Assembly: GCA_902590705.1 (NCBI GenBank)
Contig: CACIXU010000007.1
Span: 1-64,000 of the forward strand
DNA from: an uncultured Bacteroidota bacterium
GTDB taxonomy: Bacteria; Bacteroidota; Bacteroidia; Flavobacteriales; Flavobacteriaceae
DNA: 64,000 nucleotides
Direction of reading: 5' to 3'
The position numbers and the translations under genes are program-made. The notes below the pieces were generated by a model. That model worked only from the letters and a program-made list of their open reading frames with translations, had not been told where the DNA came from and ran no database searches. Below, piece after piece: positions 9,323-19,217 of the stretch. Position 1 is the first letter of the stretch, and every line of letters begins with the position of its first letter.

Positions 9323-10846
9323 TTAATACTGATCCAGAACTGGAATATTAAATTTTTCAATAGTTGCTTTAGTATGAGCAGATTTCATTAAGCTTTCTAA
9401 CTTTTTAACAACATCTGGATAATTCGATGATAAATCGTTTAATTCCTTTGGGTCATCTTTAATATTAAATAATCTTAGCTTAGAGGGACCTTCAAATAAT
9501 AGCTTCTTATAACCTTTCCATTCATTTACTCTAATGGCCTGTTGACCAGTGTAAGAGGGAAACTCCCAATACAAATAGTCATGTTTTTTTTGTTCTTTAC
9601 CTAATAATGCTTGCAAATAACTTTTTCCATCAATTTTAAAATCTAACTTAGCACCAATTATATCGCAAACTGTAGCAAAATAATCGTAAAAAATACTGGG
9701 GTGATCTGACTTAGAACCTGCTTTAATTTTTTTTGGCCATGAGGCAATCGTTGGGACTCTTATACCTCCCTCATTTACATTTCCTTTTACGGTATTTTTT
9801 GAATTAACAAAAATTCCAGTACTATTAAAAAAGTGTATATCTACTTGTTCGTCTTTGTGTGTAGGGCCATTATCACTTGAAAATACAATTAGTGTATTTT
9901 CGTATTGACCGTTTTCTTTAAGTTTCGCTACTAATTCTCCAACCTGTTCATCTAAATATGATATCATTGCTGCATATGTAGCTCTAGGAGAAAAGTTTGG
10001 AAAGTAACCCTTATCTCCAAGATAAGGCTCCTCTTTTCCAAATTTTTCTCTGTAATAATTTACCCATTTTTTTGGAGCCTGTAAAGGTAAATGAGGAAGT
10101 GGACTAGCATAATAAAGAAAGAATTTTTGATTAATATTTCGATCTAAAAATGCCATTGCCTCATTATGCATGAGTGTCGGAGCATAATCATTTTGGTGAT
10201 ATAATGCATAGCTTTCTTCATCTTTAGGATTAAGGTGATCAGGAAGTTTTCCCTTATCAACAACTGTATTATTTAAAATGTGTCGTTCGCTGTTTCGCCA
10301 TAAATGGGAGGGAAATAGGTTATGAGCTTGTCGCTGACAATTATAGCCATAAAAAAAATCAAACCCTTTTTTATTTGGAATACTGGTTGTATTAGGAGCC
10401 CCAAGACCCCATTTACCTACCATACCTGTTTTATATCCATTAGATTTTAAAATATTTGCAATTGTCCGAATGGAATCTGGCATTGGGCGTTGACCTTCAA
10501 GATTTGAATTTTCGAACATTGACTTGAAGCTCCAAACGTCTCCACGTTCTCCCCACTCACTGTTACCTCTAACTGGGTTATGCCCGGCGTGAAGTCCAGT
10601 CATTAAAATTGCTCGAGCCGGAGCACAAACCGGAGCTCCGCTATAATGATCTGTCAAAATCATACCAGATTTTGCTAATGCATCAAGGTTTGGGGTTTCA
10701 ATTAATTGTTGTCCTAATACTCCTAATTCACCATATCCAAGATCATCAGCGAGAATAAAAATAAAATTGGGCAGATCTTCAACTGATTTTTTATTTATGG
10801 AACAAGAAACTATAAATAGCGTTATGCAAGTAATTAAATACTTCAT
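9323..10846 (-). CDS. Sulfatase lipoprotein (CAPAR variant)
   Basis: Type I sulfatase of 507 residues with lipobox IVSC (Cys15). The metal site is ILADDLGYGELG (about residues 31-42). The modification motif is CAPAR (Cys74), in which the usual Ser of CxPSR is Ala; the CxPxR core needed for formylglycine formation is kept. Later motifs are GKWGLG, FSSDNGPT and GGIRVPTIASWP, followed by 'LFNIKDDPKEL' near the C-terminus. It resembles arylsulfatase A/GalNAc-6-sulfatase-type enzymes; the substrate is unknown. It starts 9 bases after the upstream sulfatase, so the two are probably one transcript, perhaps together with the YjbQ gene. Confidence 0.88.
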   Translation of the reverse strand: MKYLITCITLFIVSCSINKKSVEDLPNFIFILADDLGYGELGVLGQQLIETPNLDALAKSGMILTDHYSGAPVCAPARAILMTGLHAGHNPVRGNSEWGERGDVWSFKSMFENSNLEGQRPMPDSIRTIANILKSNGYKTGMVGKWGLGAPNTTSIPNKKGFDFFYGYNCQRQAHNLFPSHLWRNSERHILNNTVVDKGKLPDHLNPKDEESYALYHQNDYAPTLMHNEAMAFLDRNINQKFFLYYASPLPHLPLQAPKKWVNYYREKFGKEEPYLGDKGYFPNFSPRATYAAMISYLDEQVGELVAKLKENGQYENTLIVFSSDNGPTHKDEQVDIHFFNSTGIFVNSKNTVKGNVNEGGIRVPTIASWPKKIKAGSKSDHPSIFYDYFATVCDIIGAKLDFKIDGKSYLQALLGKEQKKHDYLYWEFPSYTGQQAIRVNEWKGYKKLLFEGPSKLRLFNIKDDPKELNDLSSNYPDVVKKLESLMKSAHTKATIEKFNIPVLDQY

Positions 10847-10855
10847 GAGATATAA

Positions 10856-12364
10856 TTAAAAAGGACCTTTCTCATTAATTCTTGTGGCATTTTTTGCAAA
10901 TCCTGGCATTTCACCACGTATACTATAATTTTTAGCATTATTACTAGTTTTTGTTTTCATTCCATTTGTATTATTGACAGGTTCACGTAAATACCAATCT
11001 CTAGTCAAATTCTCTGGAAGATTATCACCAGTTGCAATAGACCACTCCTCCAATTTTTGCCTCAAGGTGAAGTAGATTTTAGGTTTTTCACTACCTAGCA
11101 TCAAATTATTAAATTGATAAGGATCCTTTGTAAGATCATAAAGTTCTTCATTAGGTCGTGGAGCTAGAAATATATCTGCTTGACGCTCTGTAATTAAGCC
11201 ATCTTTCAAAGCTTTTTTAAGCTCGGTGTATGTTGGGCTATTTACTGCATCCAATGGACCCCGCTGAGCAAATTGTGGTCTTTCGTTTTTAATATACATG
11301 TAATTCTTGTTACTAACCATTCGTTCATAAGCTTCATAATCGTGCCAATTGTGCTCAGCAAAAACGTAATTTCTAAACCTATCAGTAGTTCCCAAAAGTA
11401 ATTTTTTAAAGCTTACGCCTTGGAACCGATCTATCGGATCAATTCCAGCCAAATCAATTAATGTCGGAGCAATATCAACAGCACTGATTAAGCTTTCATT
11501 AACAGTGTTTCGAGTAGCTATTGCTTCAGGGTAGTGGACGATGAATGGCGTTTTTACGCCCTGGTGATTAACCCTGGTTTTACTATGGGGAAATGGTCTG
11601 CCATTATCTGCCATTATAACAATAACAGTATTTTCGTATGCTCCTTTATCTTTAAGCTTTTTAACAACCTCACCTATATAATAATCGAATCGAGTAATTT
11701 CATCATAGTAGTTGACCAAGTCTAATCTTGTTTCTGGGCCATCAATTAGATATTCAGGAACTTTGATCTCATTAACATTGTGTGTTCCAGTGAATTGGTT
11801 TTCACCCCAAGCCCTGTGTGCATCATAGGAGGCAAACCACATAAAAAAGGGTTGGTCGTTTGGTGTATTTTCTATAGCTTCCTCCCAATATTCTTCTCCG
11901 CCTTTACCATTAATTTTTCTATCATCATGAACTTCATCAAAGCCTCTGACAGCATAATCACCCATATGAAACTTCCCTGCTTGAAGTGTAAAATAACCTT
12001 TGGATTTTAATATTTCTGGTAGTGAAATCATATCAATAGGTGGCATTGTGTGTAATTCAGCTGCGCCAGTATTGTGAGGATATCGACCAGTTATTATAGA
12101 GTTTCGACTTGGGCTACAAGAGCTAGTAGTTAGATATGCATTTTTAAAAACAATACCGTCTTTTGCTAATAAATCGATATTGGGACTTTGAACATATTCA
12201 TTTCCATAGCACCCCAAATCATCCCAACTAACATCATCGGCTATAAATACAATTAAATTTGGAGGAGATTTTTTGTTTTTACCTTTGGAACAAGAATAAG
12301 ATTGTATAATTAGCAACGCTGTAAAAAAATAACTAAAAATATATGGGGATCTGGTTTTTTTCAT
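10856..12364 (-). CDS. Sulfatase lipoprotein, heparan N-sulfatase-like
   Basis: Type I sulfatase of 502 residues. A rather long leader ends at SYSC (Cys25), a likely lipidation site. The metal site is IADDVSWDDLGCYGN (about 41-55), the formylglycine motif CSPSR has Cys83, and the second metal cluster is MADNGRPFPHSK. It resembles the 7760-9319 enzyme in motif order, which suggests the same broad S1_8-like group, but the sequences differ widely, so this is not a recent duplicate. It lies upstream of the CAPAR sulfatase and downstream of yjbQ on the same strand. Confidence 0.87.
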   Translation of the reverse strand: MKKTRSPYIFSYFFTALLIIQSYSCSKGKNKKSPPNLIVFIADDVSWDDLGCYGNEYVQSPNIDLLAKDGIVFKNAYLTTSSCSPSRNSIITGRYPHNTGAAELHTMPPIDMISLPEILKSKGYFTLQAGKFHMGDYAVRGFDEVHDDRKINGKGGEEYWEEAIENTPNDQPFFMWFASYDAHRAWGENQFTGTHNVNEIKVPEYLIDGPETRLDLVNYYDEITRFDYYIGEVVKKLKDKGAYENTVIVIMADNGRPFPHSKTRVNHQGVKTPFIVHYPEAIATRNTVNESLISAVDIAPTLIDLAGIDPIDRFQGVSFKKLLLGTTDRFRNYVFAEHNWHDYEAYERMVSNKNYMYIKNERPQFAQRGPLDAVNSPTYTELKKALKDGLITERQADIFLAPRPNEELYDLTKDPYQFNNLMLGSEKPKIYFTLRQKLEEWSIATGDNLPENLTRDWYLREPVNNTNGMKTKTSNNAKNYSIRGEMPGFAKNATRINEKGPF

Positions 12365-12410
12365 TGATTTAGTTTTAAAATCTATTTTGGCAATTTAATC
12401 TTATTTTTTA

Positions 12411-12818
12411 TTAATTACCATTTACAGTTATAACTATTTGCCTTGATCCCCCATTATTTCTATGTTCGCATAAATAGATACCTTGCCAGGTTCCTAGCAA
12501 TAGACTTCCATTTTTGATTGGAATATCAAGACTACTTCCAAGCAAGCTACTTTTAATATGTGAGGTCATATCATCTGGGCCTTCTAATGTGTGAAGAAAA
12601 TGGTCAGCCGATTCAGGTACCATAAAATTAAAATGGGTTTCAAAATCAATCCTGACCGTGGGATCGGCATTTTCATTAATTGTCAAACTAGCCGATGTGT
12701 GTTTAATAAAAACGTTTACCATACCTGACATTGGAGGTAATTCTTTTTTAATATAATTAGTTATAAGGTGAAAACCACGAGAAAATGAGGGAAGTATAAT
12801 TTCTTTCTGAAAAACCAT
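12411..12818 (-). CDS. yjbQ: YjbQ/UPF0047 family protein (secondary thiamine-phosphate synthase-like)
   Basis: Small cytosolic protein of 135 residues, the full length of the UPF0047 family. Family hallmarks are HTSASLTINENADPTVR (about residues 40-56), the HFLHTLEGPDDMTSHIKSSL segment and the C-terminal GTWQGIYLCEHRN. Some members can replace thiamine-phosphate synthase weakly, but the true role is not settled. Its link to the sulfatases downstream is positional only; the 46-base gap before the next gene leaves co-transcription open. Confidence 0.9.
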   Translation of the reverse strand: MVFQKEIILPSFSRGFHLITNYIKKELPPMSGMVNVFIKHTSASLTINENADPTVRIDFETHFNFMVPESADHFLHTLEGPDDMTSHIKSSLLGSSLDIPIKNGSLLLGTWQGIYLCEHRNNGGSRQIVITVNGN

Positions 12819-12875
12819 ATTAATAAATTTAAATAAATTTAGATAAATAAAAGATTTATGATTAAGACGATATCA

Positions 12876-13640
12876 ATGAAAATTATATTGTTTTCAATTG
12901 TTATGGTGTTCAGTCTAATTAATTGTAATAATCCAACAATTCCTTTAATCATTGGACATCGAGGTGCCAAAGGGCACATAGTAGAAAATACCTTAGAATC
13001 AATAGAAAAAGCATTGGAACTTGGTGTAGATGGTATTGAAATAGATATATTTAAATGCAAATCAGGAGAATTAGTAGTTTTTCATGATAGAACTCTAAAC
13101 CGTTTAACAGATGCTGAGGGATTAATCGAATCACTCGATATAGATTCAATTAGGAAAATCAAGATACTTAATAAATATAAAATACCTACTCTAATTGAAG
13201 TACTGGATTTAATAGACGGTAAAGTTTTTTTAAATATTGAGCTTAAAGGAAGTGAAACAGCACTTCTCACAAATCAGATAATCAAAAATTATCTTGAAAA
13301 AGGAAATTGGACAATAGAAAAATTTATAATTTCAAGTTTTAACTGGAAAGAGTTGGAGAACTTTTATAAAAACAATAAACAAGTTCCCATTGCTGTATTG
13401 ACAGATGCCGACCCCCTTGATGCACTCCCTGTTGCTAGAAAGTTAAAAGCCAAGGCGATCAATCCAAGTTATAAATCATTAAACTTCAAAAATGTAAAAA
13501 AAATCCATGAGGCTGGATATAAGATTTATCCTTATACGGTAAACAAAAAAGAGAATATTTCAAAAGTAATTTCGCTGAATGTAGACGGGATTATAACTGA
13601 TTTCCCAGAACGGGTTCGGGAACTGATAATTAATCTTTAG
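12876..13640 (+). CDS. Glycerophosphodiester phosphodiesterase, lipoprotein
   Basis: Hydrolyses glycerophosphodiesters (deacylated phospholipids) to glycerol-3-phosphate and an alcohol. The GDPD signature is clear: IIGHRGAKG (catalytic His28), ENTLESIEKALELGVDGIEID with metal-binding Glu and Asp, and VVFHDRTLNR with the second catalytic His. The leader ends in LINC (Cys17), so the enzyme is probably anchored and periplasmic. I chose the ATG at 12876 because it gives a compact leader; an ATG at 12858 adds six residues. The gene converges on glpF with a 4-base overlap. Its product, glycerol-3-phosphate or glycerol, would feed the adjacent glp genes. Confidence 0.9.
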   Translation: MKIILFSIVMVFSLINCNNPTIPLIIGHRGAKGHIVENTLESIEKALELGVDGIEIDIFKCKSGELVVFHDRTLNRLTDAEGLIESLDIDSIRKIKILNKYKIPTLIEVLDLIDGKVFLNIELKGSETALLTNQIIKNYLEKGNWTIEKFIISSFNWKELENFYKNNKQVPIAVLTDADPLDALPVARKLKAKAINPSYKSLNFKNVKKIHEAGYKIYPYTVNKKENISKVISLNVDGIITDFPERVRELIINL

Positions 13641-14380
13641 ACTAAAATCAAATAGAAAATTCCAGCAATCGTTCCACCAGCGAAAGGACCAAAAACTGGT
13701 ATCCAAGCATAAGACCAATCTGCATCTTTGTTTTTTCTTGGGATCAATTGATAAACTAATCTTGGTCCAAAATCTCTAGCAGGGTTGATTGCATAACCAG
13801 TAGTTCCTCCAAGAGATAGACCAATTACCCAAACAAGGATTCCCACTGGAAGTGCTTCTAACGCGCCTAAACCGAAATTGGAAACTTCAACACCCTCGAT
13901 TTGTATATTTGGAATGGCAATAAACAATACACCAAAAACTAAAACAAAGGTTCCTATCAGTTCACTGAAAAAATTATTTTTGAAATTTCTAATAGCAGGA
14001 CCAGTACAGAAAGTACTTCTAACGGCTGTCTCGTCAGTAGTTTTTCTGTGATGGTCAATGTAGGTAATATAACATATCCAACTACCAAACATTGCACCGA
14101 GTAATTGAGCAATTAAATATCCCGGGACAAGAGTCCAAGAAAACTTTTCGGCTACTGCAAAACCAATAGTTACAGCAGGATTTAAATGTGCACCACTAAA
14201 CTGAGCTGTAATAAAAACCGCAACAAAAACTGAAAAACCCCATGCGCTTGTAATTAAGATCCATGGAGTTTGACCCTGGGCAATTGTTTTTTTTAAGTTT
14301 ACATTTGCCACAACCCCCTCACCCAAAAGGAGAAGTATGAACGAGCCGATAAATTCTGCTAAGTAAGGATCAATATTCAT
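13637..14380 (-). CDS. glpF: Glycerol uptake facilitator (aquaglyceroporin)
   Basis: Six-helix MIP-family channel of 247 residues for passive glycerol entry. The two pore motifs are present: NPA at residues 67-69 (SGAHLNPAV) and NPARD at 199-203 (GYAINPARDFGPR). The Asp after the second motif is typical of glycerol facilitators as opposed to water-only aquaporins. Its start overlaps the glpD stop by 4 bases (ATGA), implying coupled translation. It is the last gene of the symporter-glpK-glpD-glpF run. Confidence 0.95.
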   Translation of the reverse strand: MNIDPYLAEFIGSFILLLLGEGVVANVNLKKTIAQGQTPWILITSAWGFSVFVAVFITAQFSGAHLNPAVTIGFAVAEKFSWTLVPGYLIAQLLGAMFGSWICYITYIDHHRKTTDETAVRSTFCTGPAIRNFKNNFFSELIGTFVLVFGVLFIAIPNIQIEGVEVSNFGLGALEALPVGILVWVIGLSLGGTTGYAINPARDFGPRLVYQLIPRKNKDADWSYAWIPVFGPFAGGTIAGIFYLILV

Positions 14381-15927
14381 AATATATAATTTTTAATTAT
14401 TTTACTAGTGTTGGATAATTCTTTATTTACCCAAGATTCATTTTTATTTAAATATTCTGCCATTATTTTAGCAACAATAGGTGCAATTTTTTTTGTTTCC
14501 TGTGCATCCAAAAATAAACATCTTATCCTGCGAGCCAAAATATCATCTAAATGAATAGCCATTTCTTTTTGAATAGACCAACGAATTAAATTTTTAGTAA
14601 TATAGAATTTACCTGACAGAGACTCATTATCCTTTGCTTCCCCATTTGAGGTAATTGTGCTTGCATCTGAACCATAAGCATGTAATGGATGATCAAAATC
14701 AATACTTTCATTATATCCAGAGAGTTTTAGCTTATGAGTCCGACATTTAACGTCCTTTAATCCGCCTACCATTGAAGCGGCATTAATTGCATCTTCTGCC
14801 ATTTTTCGATAAGTGGTCCATTTACCTCCCAAAAGACTAATTAAACCAGAAGTGGAGACATTAATCTTATGGTGACGAGAAATCTCCTTTGTCAGAGTTT
14901 CACTTCCTTGATAAGCCGCTAAAGGTCTTAAACCAGCAAAAACACTCTTCACATCTTTTCTTTTGGGTTTTTTTGTCATGTATTGACCCGCATTTGCTAG
15001 GATAAAATCTATTTCTTCGTCCTTGGGTCTCGGTTCATCCAATGTCTCATCTATTGGAGTATCAGTTGTTCCAAGAACTACATGATTGTGCCAAGGAACA
15101 GCAAACAAAACCCTACCGTCCGTTGTATGTGGAATCATAATAGCATGTGGACCATCTAGAAACTCTTTTTCTAAAACTACGTGAACACCTTGACTGGGAC
15201 GAATCATTGGTTTGGCTTCTGGTTTATCCATTTGAATTATACTATCACTAAAAACACCAGTAGCATTAATGATCACTTTCCCTTTAACCACAAAAATTTG
15301 ATTTGTTTCATTTTCAATCGCCTCCAATCCAGAAATTAAATCATTTTCCTTAGTTAATCGTTTTACTTCAATATAATTTAGTACTGTGGCTCCTAGTTCG
15401 CAGGCTGTTCTTGCTAAACTGATAGCCATTCTAGAGTCATCAAACTGGCCATCGTGATATATAACACCACCGCGAAGACCCTCATTTTTTACATTGTTAA
15501 TCAAAGATATGGTTTGTTGTTTATCAAGTAATTCGGATGGACCAAGTCCTAATTTTCCTGCCATCATATCATAAACTTTAAGTCCCAAACCATAAAAAGG
15601 GCTATTCCACCAGTCGTAAAATGGAATAACAAAGCTCATATCTTTAACCATTTGAGGAGCATTTTTTTTCATAATACCCCTTTCTCTGAGTGCTTCAATT
15701 ACAAGAGATATGTCACCATTTTGAAGATATCTAACTCCACCATGCACTAGTTTAGTACTTCTCGAGGAAGTTCCTTTTGCAAAATCATTCTTTTCAAGTA
15801 AAAGTGTTTTATATCCTCTTTGAGCTGAATCAACTGCAGCTCCTAACCCACTTGCTCCTCCACCTATGATTATGACGTCCCAAATTTCAGTTGAAGCTAA
15901 ATCCTCTAAAAATTTAGGCCTATCCAT
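14377..15927 (-). CDS. glpD: Aerobic glycerol-3-phosphate dehydrogenase (FAD)
   Basis: Oxidises glycerol-3-phosphate to dihydroxyacetone phosphate at the membrane, passing electrons to quinone. It has 516 residues, close to the usual length. The FAD-binding site IIIGGGASGLGAA is at residues 19-31, followed by the family pattern GTSSRSTKLVHGGVRYL. The substrate domain includes PSQGVHVVLEKEF, VPWHNHVVLGTTDTP and LLGGKWTTYRKMAEDA, all characteristic of GlpD. It lies 3 bases downstream of glpK and overlaps glpF. Confidence 0.96.
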   Translation of the reverse strand: MDRPKFLEDLASTEIWDVIIIGGGASGLGAAVDSAQRGYKTLLLEKNDFAKGTSSRSTKLVHGGVRYLQNGDISLVIEALRERGIMKKNAPQMVKDMSFVIPFYDWWNSPFYGLGLKVYDMMAGKLGLGPSELLDKQQTISLINNVKNEGLRGGVIYHDGQFDDSRMAISLARTACELGATVLNYIEVKRLTKENDLISGLEAIENETNQIFVVKGKVIINATGVFSDSIIQMDKPEAKPMIRPSQGVHVVLEKEFLDGPHAIMIPHTTDGRVLFAVPWHNHVVLGTTDTPIDETLDEPRPKDEEIDFILANAGQYMTKKPKRKDVKSVFAGLRPLAAYQGSETLTKEISRHHKINVSTSGLISLLGGKWTTYRKMAEDAINAASMVGGLKDVKCRTHKLKLSGYNESIDFDHPLHAYGSDASTITSNGEAKDNESLSGKFYITKNLIRWSIQKEMAIHLDDILARRIRCLFLDAQETKKIAPIVAKIMAEYLNKNESWVNKELSNTSKIIKNYIL

Positions 15928-15930
15928 AGT

Positions 15931-17409
15931 TTAGGAGATTATTCGGGAAACTCTGTCCTCCCATAGGTTAATTATAATTTCTGTTTTATCGTCTGGATTT
16001 GGCTCAAAAGAGTGATCCTCTTTCCATAGTTTTTCTAAATCTTCAGTAGATTTCCAAAAACCAGTTGCAAGACCAGCAAAAAATGCAGCTCCTAGTGCAG
16101 TTGTTTCGGTAATTTTTGGACGGATCACTTTAGAATTTAAAAGATCAGCTTGAATTTGCATTAATAAATTATTGTTACTAGCTCCACCGTCAACTTTTAG
16201 ATTTGAAAATTCAACTCCTGCATCTTTTTGCATTTCAATAATTATGTCTCTAGAACGAAGTGCAATTGACTCGAGTCCAGCTCGAGCTATATGAGCCTTA
16301 CTAGTCCCCCTAGTAATCCCCATAATGGCACCAGTAGCGTGAGGATCCCAATAAGGAGCTCCTAAACCAGAGAGAGCTGGAACAATAGTAACTCCTCCAT
16401 TATCGTCTACTGTATTTGCCAAATCCTCAATCTCAGGAGCAGAATCTATTATATTTATTTGATCTCTCATCCATTGAATCAGTGCACCTGCGGTAAAAAT
16501 ACTACCCTCGATTGCATAGGTAACTTTTCCTTTTATTTCCCAAGCAATTGTGGTAAGCATTCTATTTTGAGATCTTACTGCATTACTTCCAGTGTTCATT
16601 ATACAAAAACAACCAGTTCCATAAGTGTTTTTTACATCACCAGGCTTCAAACACATTTGTCCAAACAAAGCAGCTTGTTGGTCTCCAGCAATTCCACTGA
16701 TTGGTATTTCTGAACCCAAAATTGATTCGTTCACAGTTCCAACAATTTCAGAGGAATTTACAACCTCGGGTAGTAGTGATTTAGGAATATCAAAAACAGT
16801 TAACAATTCATCATCCCACTCTCCATTATGAATATTATAAATAAGTGTTCTACTGGCATTTGTCGCATCTGTAACGTGTTTAACTCCTTTAGTCAGATTC
16901 CATATTAACCAGCTGTCAACAGTCCCAAATGCGAGTTCACCATTGATAGCAAGATCTTTTAAACCTGGAATATTATCAAGTATCCATTTAATTTTAGTTC
17001 CGGAGAAATATGCATCAATCAATAAACCAGTTTTTGATGAAATTATACCTTCTTTACCTGCATCAATAAGGTATTCACAAGTTTTAGCAGTCCTCCTGTC
17101 TTGCCAGACAATTGCATTGTAAACCGGTTTACCAGTATTTTTATTCCAAACTATAGTTGTCTCCCGCTGATTAGTAATACCTATTGAATCAATTTCCTGA
17201 GGATTAATAAACGCTTTTTTTACAACACTCTTTATTGCATTTAACTGAGTTTTCCAAATTTCAATAGGATCATGTTCTACCCAGCCTTTTTTTGGAAAAA
17301 ACTGTGTAAACTCTTCTTGGGCAACCGCAACCTGATTTCCACTTTTATCAAAAAGTATTGCTCTAGAGCTTGTTGTACCTGCATCTAGGGACAAAACATA
17401 TTTTTTCAT
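15931..17409 (-). CDS. glpK: Glycerol kinase
   Basis: Phosphorylates glycerol to glycerol-3-phosphate with ATP in the cytosol. It has 492 residues, standard for FGGY-family GlpK. The N-terminal phosphate loop is LSLDAGTTSSRAILFD. TNQRETTIVWN and IVWQDRRT form the glycerol site, GDQQAALFGQ the hinge region, and LKVDGGASNNNLLMQ the C-terminal ATP-site motif. It is immediately upstream of glpD and 17 bases downstream of the symporter gene. Confidence 0.97.
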   Translation of the reverse strand: MKKYVLSLDAGTTSSRAILFDKSGNQVAVAQEEFTQFFPKKGWVEHDPIEIWKTQLNAIKSVVKKAFINPQEIDSIGITNQRETTIVWNKNTGKPVYNAIVWQDRRTAKTCEYLIDAGKEGIISSKTGLLIDAYFSGTKIKWILDNIPGLKDLAINGELAFGTVDSWLIWNLTKGVKHVTDATNASRTLIYNIHNGEWDDELLTVFDIPKSLLPEVVNSSEIVGTVNESILGSEIPISGIAGDQQAALFGQMCLKPGDVKNTYGTGCFCIMNTGSNAVRSQNRMLTTIAWEIKGKVTYAIEGSIFTAGALIQWMRDQINIIDSAPEIEDLANTVDDNGGVTIVPALSGLGAPYWDPHATGAIMGITRGTSKAHIARAGLESIALRSRDIIIEMQKDAGVEFSNLKVDGGASNNNLLMQIQADLLNSKVIRPKITETTALGAAFFAGLATGFWKSTEDLEKLWKEDHSFEPNPDDKTEIIINLWEDRVSRIIS

Positions 17410-17426
17410 CGGTAAGAAAATTAATT

Positions 17427-19079
17427 TTAACCTGTAAAGTACAATAAAATTGAAATAACTATTCCAACAAGGATTGCTGATAATACTAAATCAGTTGTAT
17501 TAAATGATTCTCTAAACTCCTGCTTCATTTTAGCAGTCATTGTTCCAAAAGATAAACCTTCAATTCTAGCATAATCAGGAACTGCTGAAGCCATACTAAC
17601 TCCAACACATAGAAATACTGAGAAAATAAACATAAAAATTGCCATGTGTGCAAAGTTTATTGTAGCAAATGCAAATGCAATTCCAGAAACTTCGATACCA
17701 GAAGTAATTTCTTTCTGGAAGTAAATTTCAGTGCCTAGCCTTAAAAAAAGTAATATCAATCCACTAATTAAAGTTGTAATGGCAGCATCTGAAGTTACTC
17801 TCTTCCATATAATACCCAATAAAAATACTGCTGTTACGGGAGGTGCAATGTAAGATTGAACATTTTGAAGGTATTGATACATAACTCCTCCACCAATTTT
17901 TTCCATTATTGGTATCCAAATTATTCCTAATACAACAATAATAGCCGTAGCAATTTTTCCAATTCTAATCAATGATTCTTCTGACTTATCTGGTCTTATT
18001 TTTTTGTAAATATCAATTGTAAATATTGTAGAACATGAGTTAAAAACAGAAGCCAAGGAGCTCATCAAGGCAGCCATCAAACCACCTGCAACCAAACCTT
18101 TTAAGCCTACTGGTAAGAGAGTTTTAACTAGCATCGGAAATGCACGATCGGCTTTTGTAACCTGAAATACTTCAGGCTGTTGAAGTGTCAGAGCAAACGC
18201 AATTATACCTGGGACTAGAAAAATTAATATTGGTAATAATTTTAAGTAAGCCCCAAAAATAGCTCCTCTTCTAGCAATGGTAATGTTATTAGCAGCTAAA
18301 GTTCTCTGAACAATATATTGATCAGTACACCAATACCAAATACCAACTATTGTTCCACCAATTAACAATCCAGTCCAAGGAAATTGAGGATCATTCATTG
18401 GACGCCACATGTTAAAATGATCTGGGCTAACTGTAGTTACCGTTTCTCTTAGTTGGGACCAGCCTCCAACTTCCTGTAAGCCCAAATATGTTATGACAAC
18501 AGAACCAAAAATCAAAACTACGGTTTGCAAAGTTTCAGTATAAATAACTGCTTTTAATCCTCCAATGACTGTATAAATTCCCGTAAAAACTACTATGCCA
18601 ATAGCACCGTACCAAAAAGGTATACCCAGAAGTTCGGAAACTACAATACCCCCCGCATAAATAGTAATAGAAACCTTTGTTAGCACATAGGCTAGAAGCG
18701 AAAAGACCGAAAGGAACCAACGTGAACGACTATCAAATCTTTTTTCTAAAAACTCAGGCATGGTAAAGGCTCCACTTCTAATGTAAAAAGGTAAAAATAG
18801 CCAACCCAGAAGCAAGACAATCCAAGCATGTAATTCATAGTGTGCCATAGGAGTTCCAGACTCAAATCCTGTACCTGCTAAACCTACTACATGTTCTGAT
18901 CCAATATTTGAGGCAAAGATTGAGGCGCCGATTACAAACCAGCCTACGTTTCTTCCAGCAAGAAAATAATCTTCAGTATTACTATTTTTTTGAATGAAAA
19001 CCCAAACGGCAACACCTACAAGGGCCAGAAAATAGACCCCTAAAACTATCCAGTCCAATTGTTGAAGCACTGATGTCAT
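17427..19079 (-). CDS. Sodium/solute symporter (SSS family, SGLT-like)
   Basis: Inner-membrane Na+-coupled symporter of 550 residues with about 14 predicted hydrophobic helices. The N-terminal pattern DYFLAGRNVGWFVIGASIFASNIGSEHVVGLAG is typical of the SGLT branch of the SSS family. The middle carries the conserved segments GGLKAVIYTETLQ and WYWCTDQYIVQR. The substrate is not determinable; marine PULs often carry such proteins for released monosaccharides, and its position first in a glp operon makes a polyol or glycerol-linked sugar an alternative. It is divergent from the 19218 gene; the 138 bases between them hold no promoter I can defend. Confidence 0.92.
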   Translation of the reverse strand: MTSVLQQLDWIVLGVYFLALVGVAVWVFIQKNSNTEDYFLAGRNVGWFVIGASIFASNIGSEHVVGLAGTGFESGTPMAHYELHAWIVLLLGWLFLPFYIRSGAFTMPEFLEKRFDSRSRWFLSVFSLLAYVLTKVSITIYAGGIVVSELLGIPFWYGAIGIVVFTGIYTVIGGLKAVIYTETLQTVVLIFGSVVITYLGLQEVGGWSQLRETVTTVSPDHFNMWRPMNDPQFPWTGLLIGGTIVGIWYWCTDQYIVQRTLAANNITIARRGAIFGAYLKLLPILIFLVPGIIAFALTLQQPEVFQVTKADRAFPMLVKTLLPVGLKGLVAGGLMAALMSSLASVFNSCSTIFTIDIYKKIRPDKSEESLIRIGKIATAIIVVLGIIWIPIMEKIGGGVMYQYLQNVQSYIAPPVTAVFLLGIIWKRVTSDAAITTLISGLILLFLRLGTEIYFQKEITSGIEVSGIAFAFATINFAHMAIFMFIFSVFLCVGVSMASAVPDYARIEGLSFGTMTAKMKQEFRESFNTTDLVLSAILVGIVISILLYFTG

Positions 19080-19217
19080 AATTAATCTAAATATTTAATT
19101 GTTTTAAAATTTTACCTAATATAAAACAAATCTTGATGTAAAGTTCTTATTATTCCATATGTACAAGAAATAGCGCTTTGTTGAATTAATTGTTATATTT
19201 AAAAAAATAAAAAAAGC

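Noticed and set aside
9316-9325. Terminator between the convergent sulfatases at 9319/9323
   Set aside because: There are only 3 bases between the stop codons and no inverted repeat.
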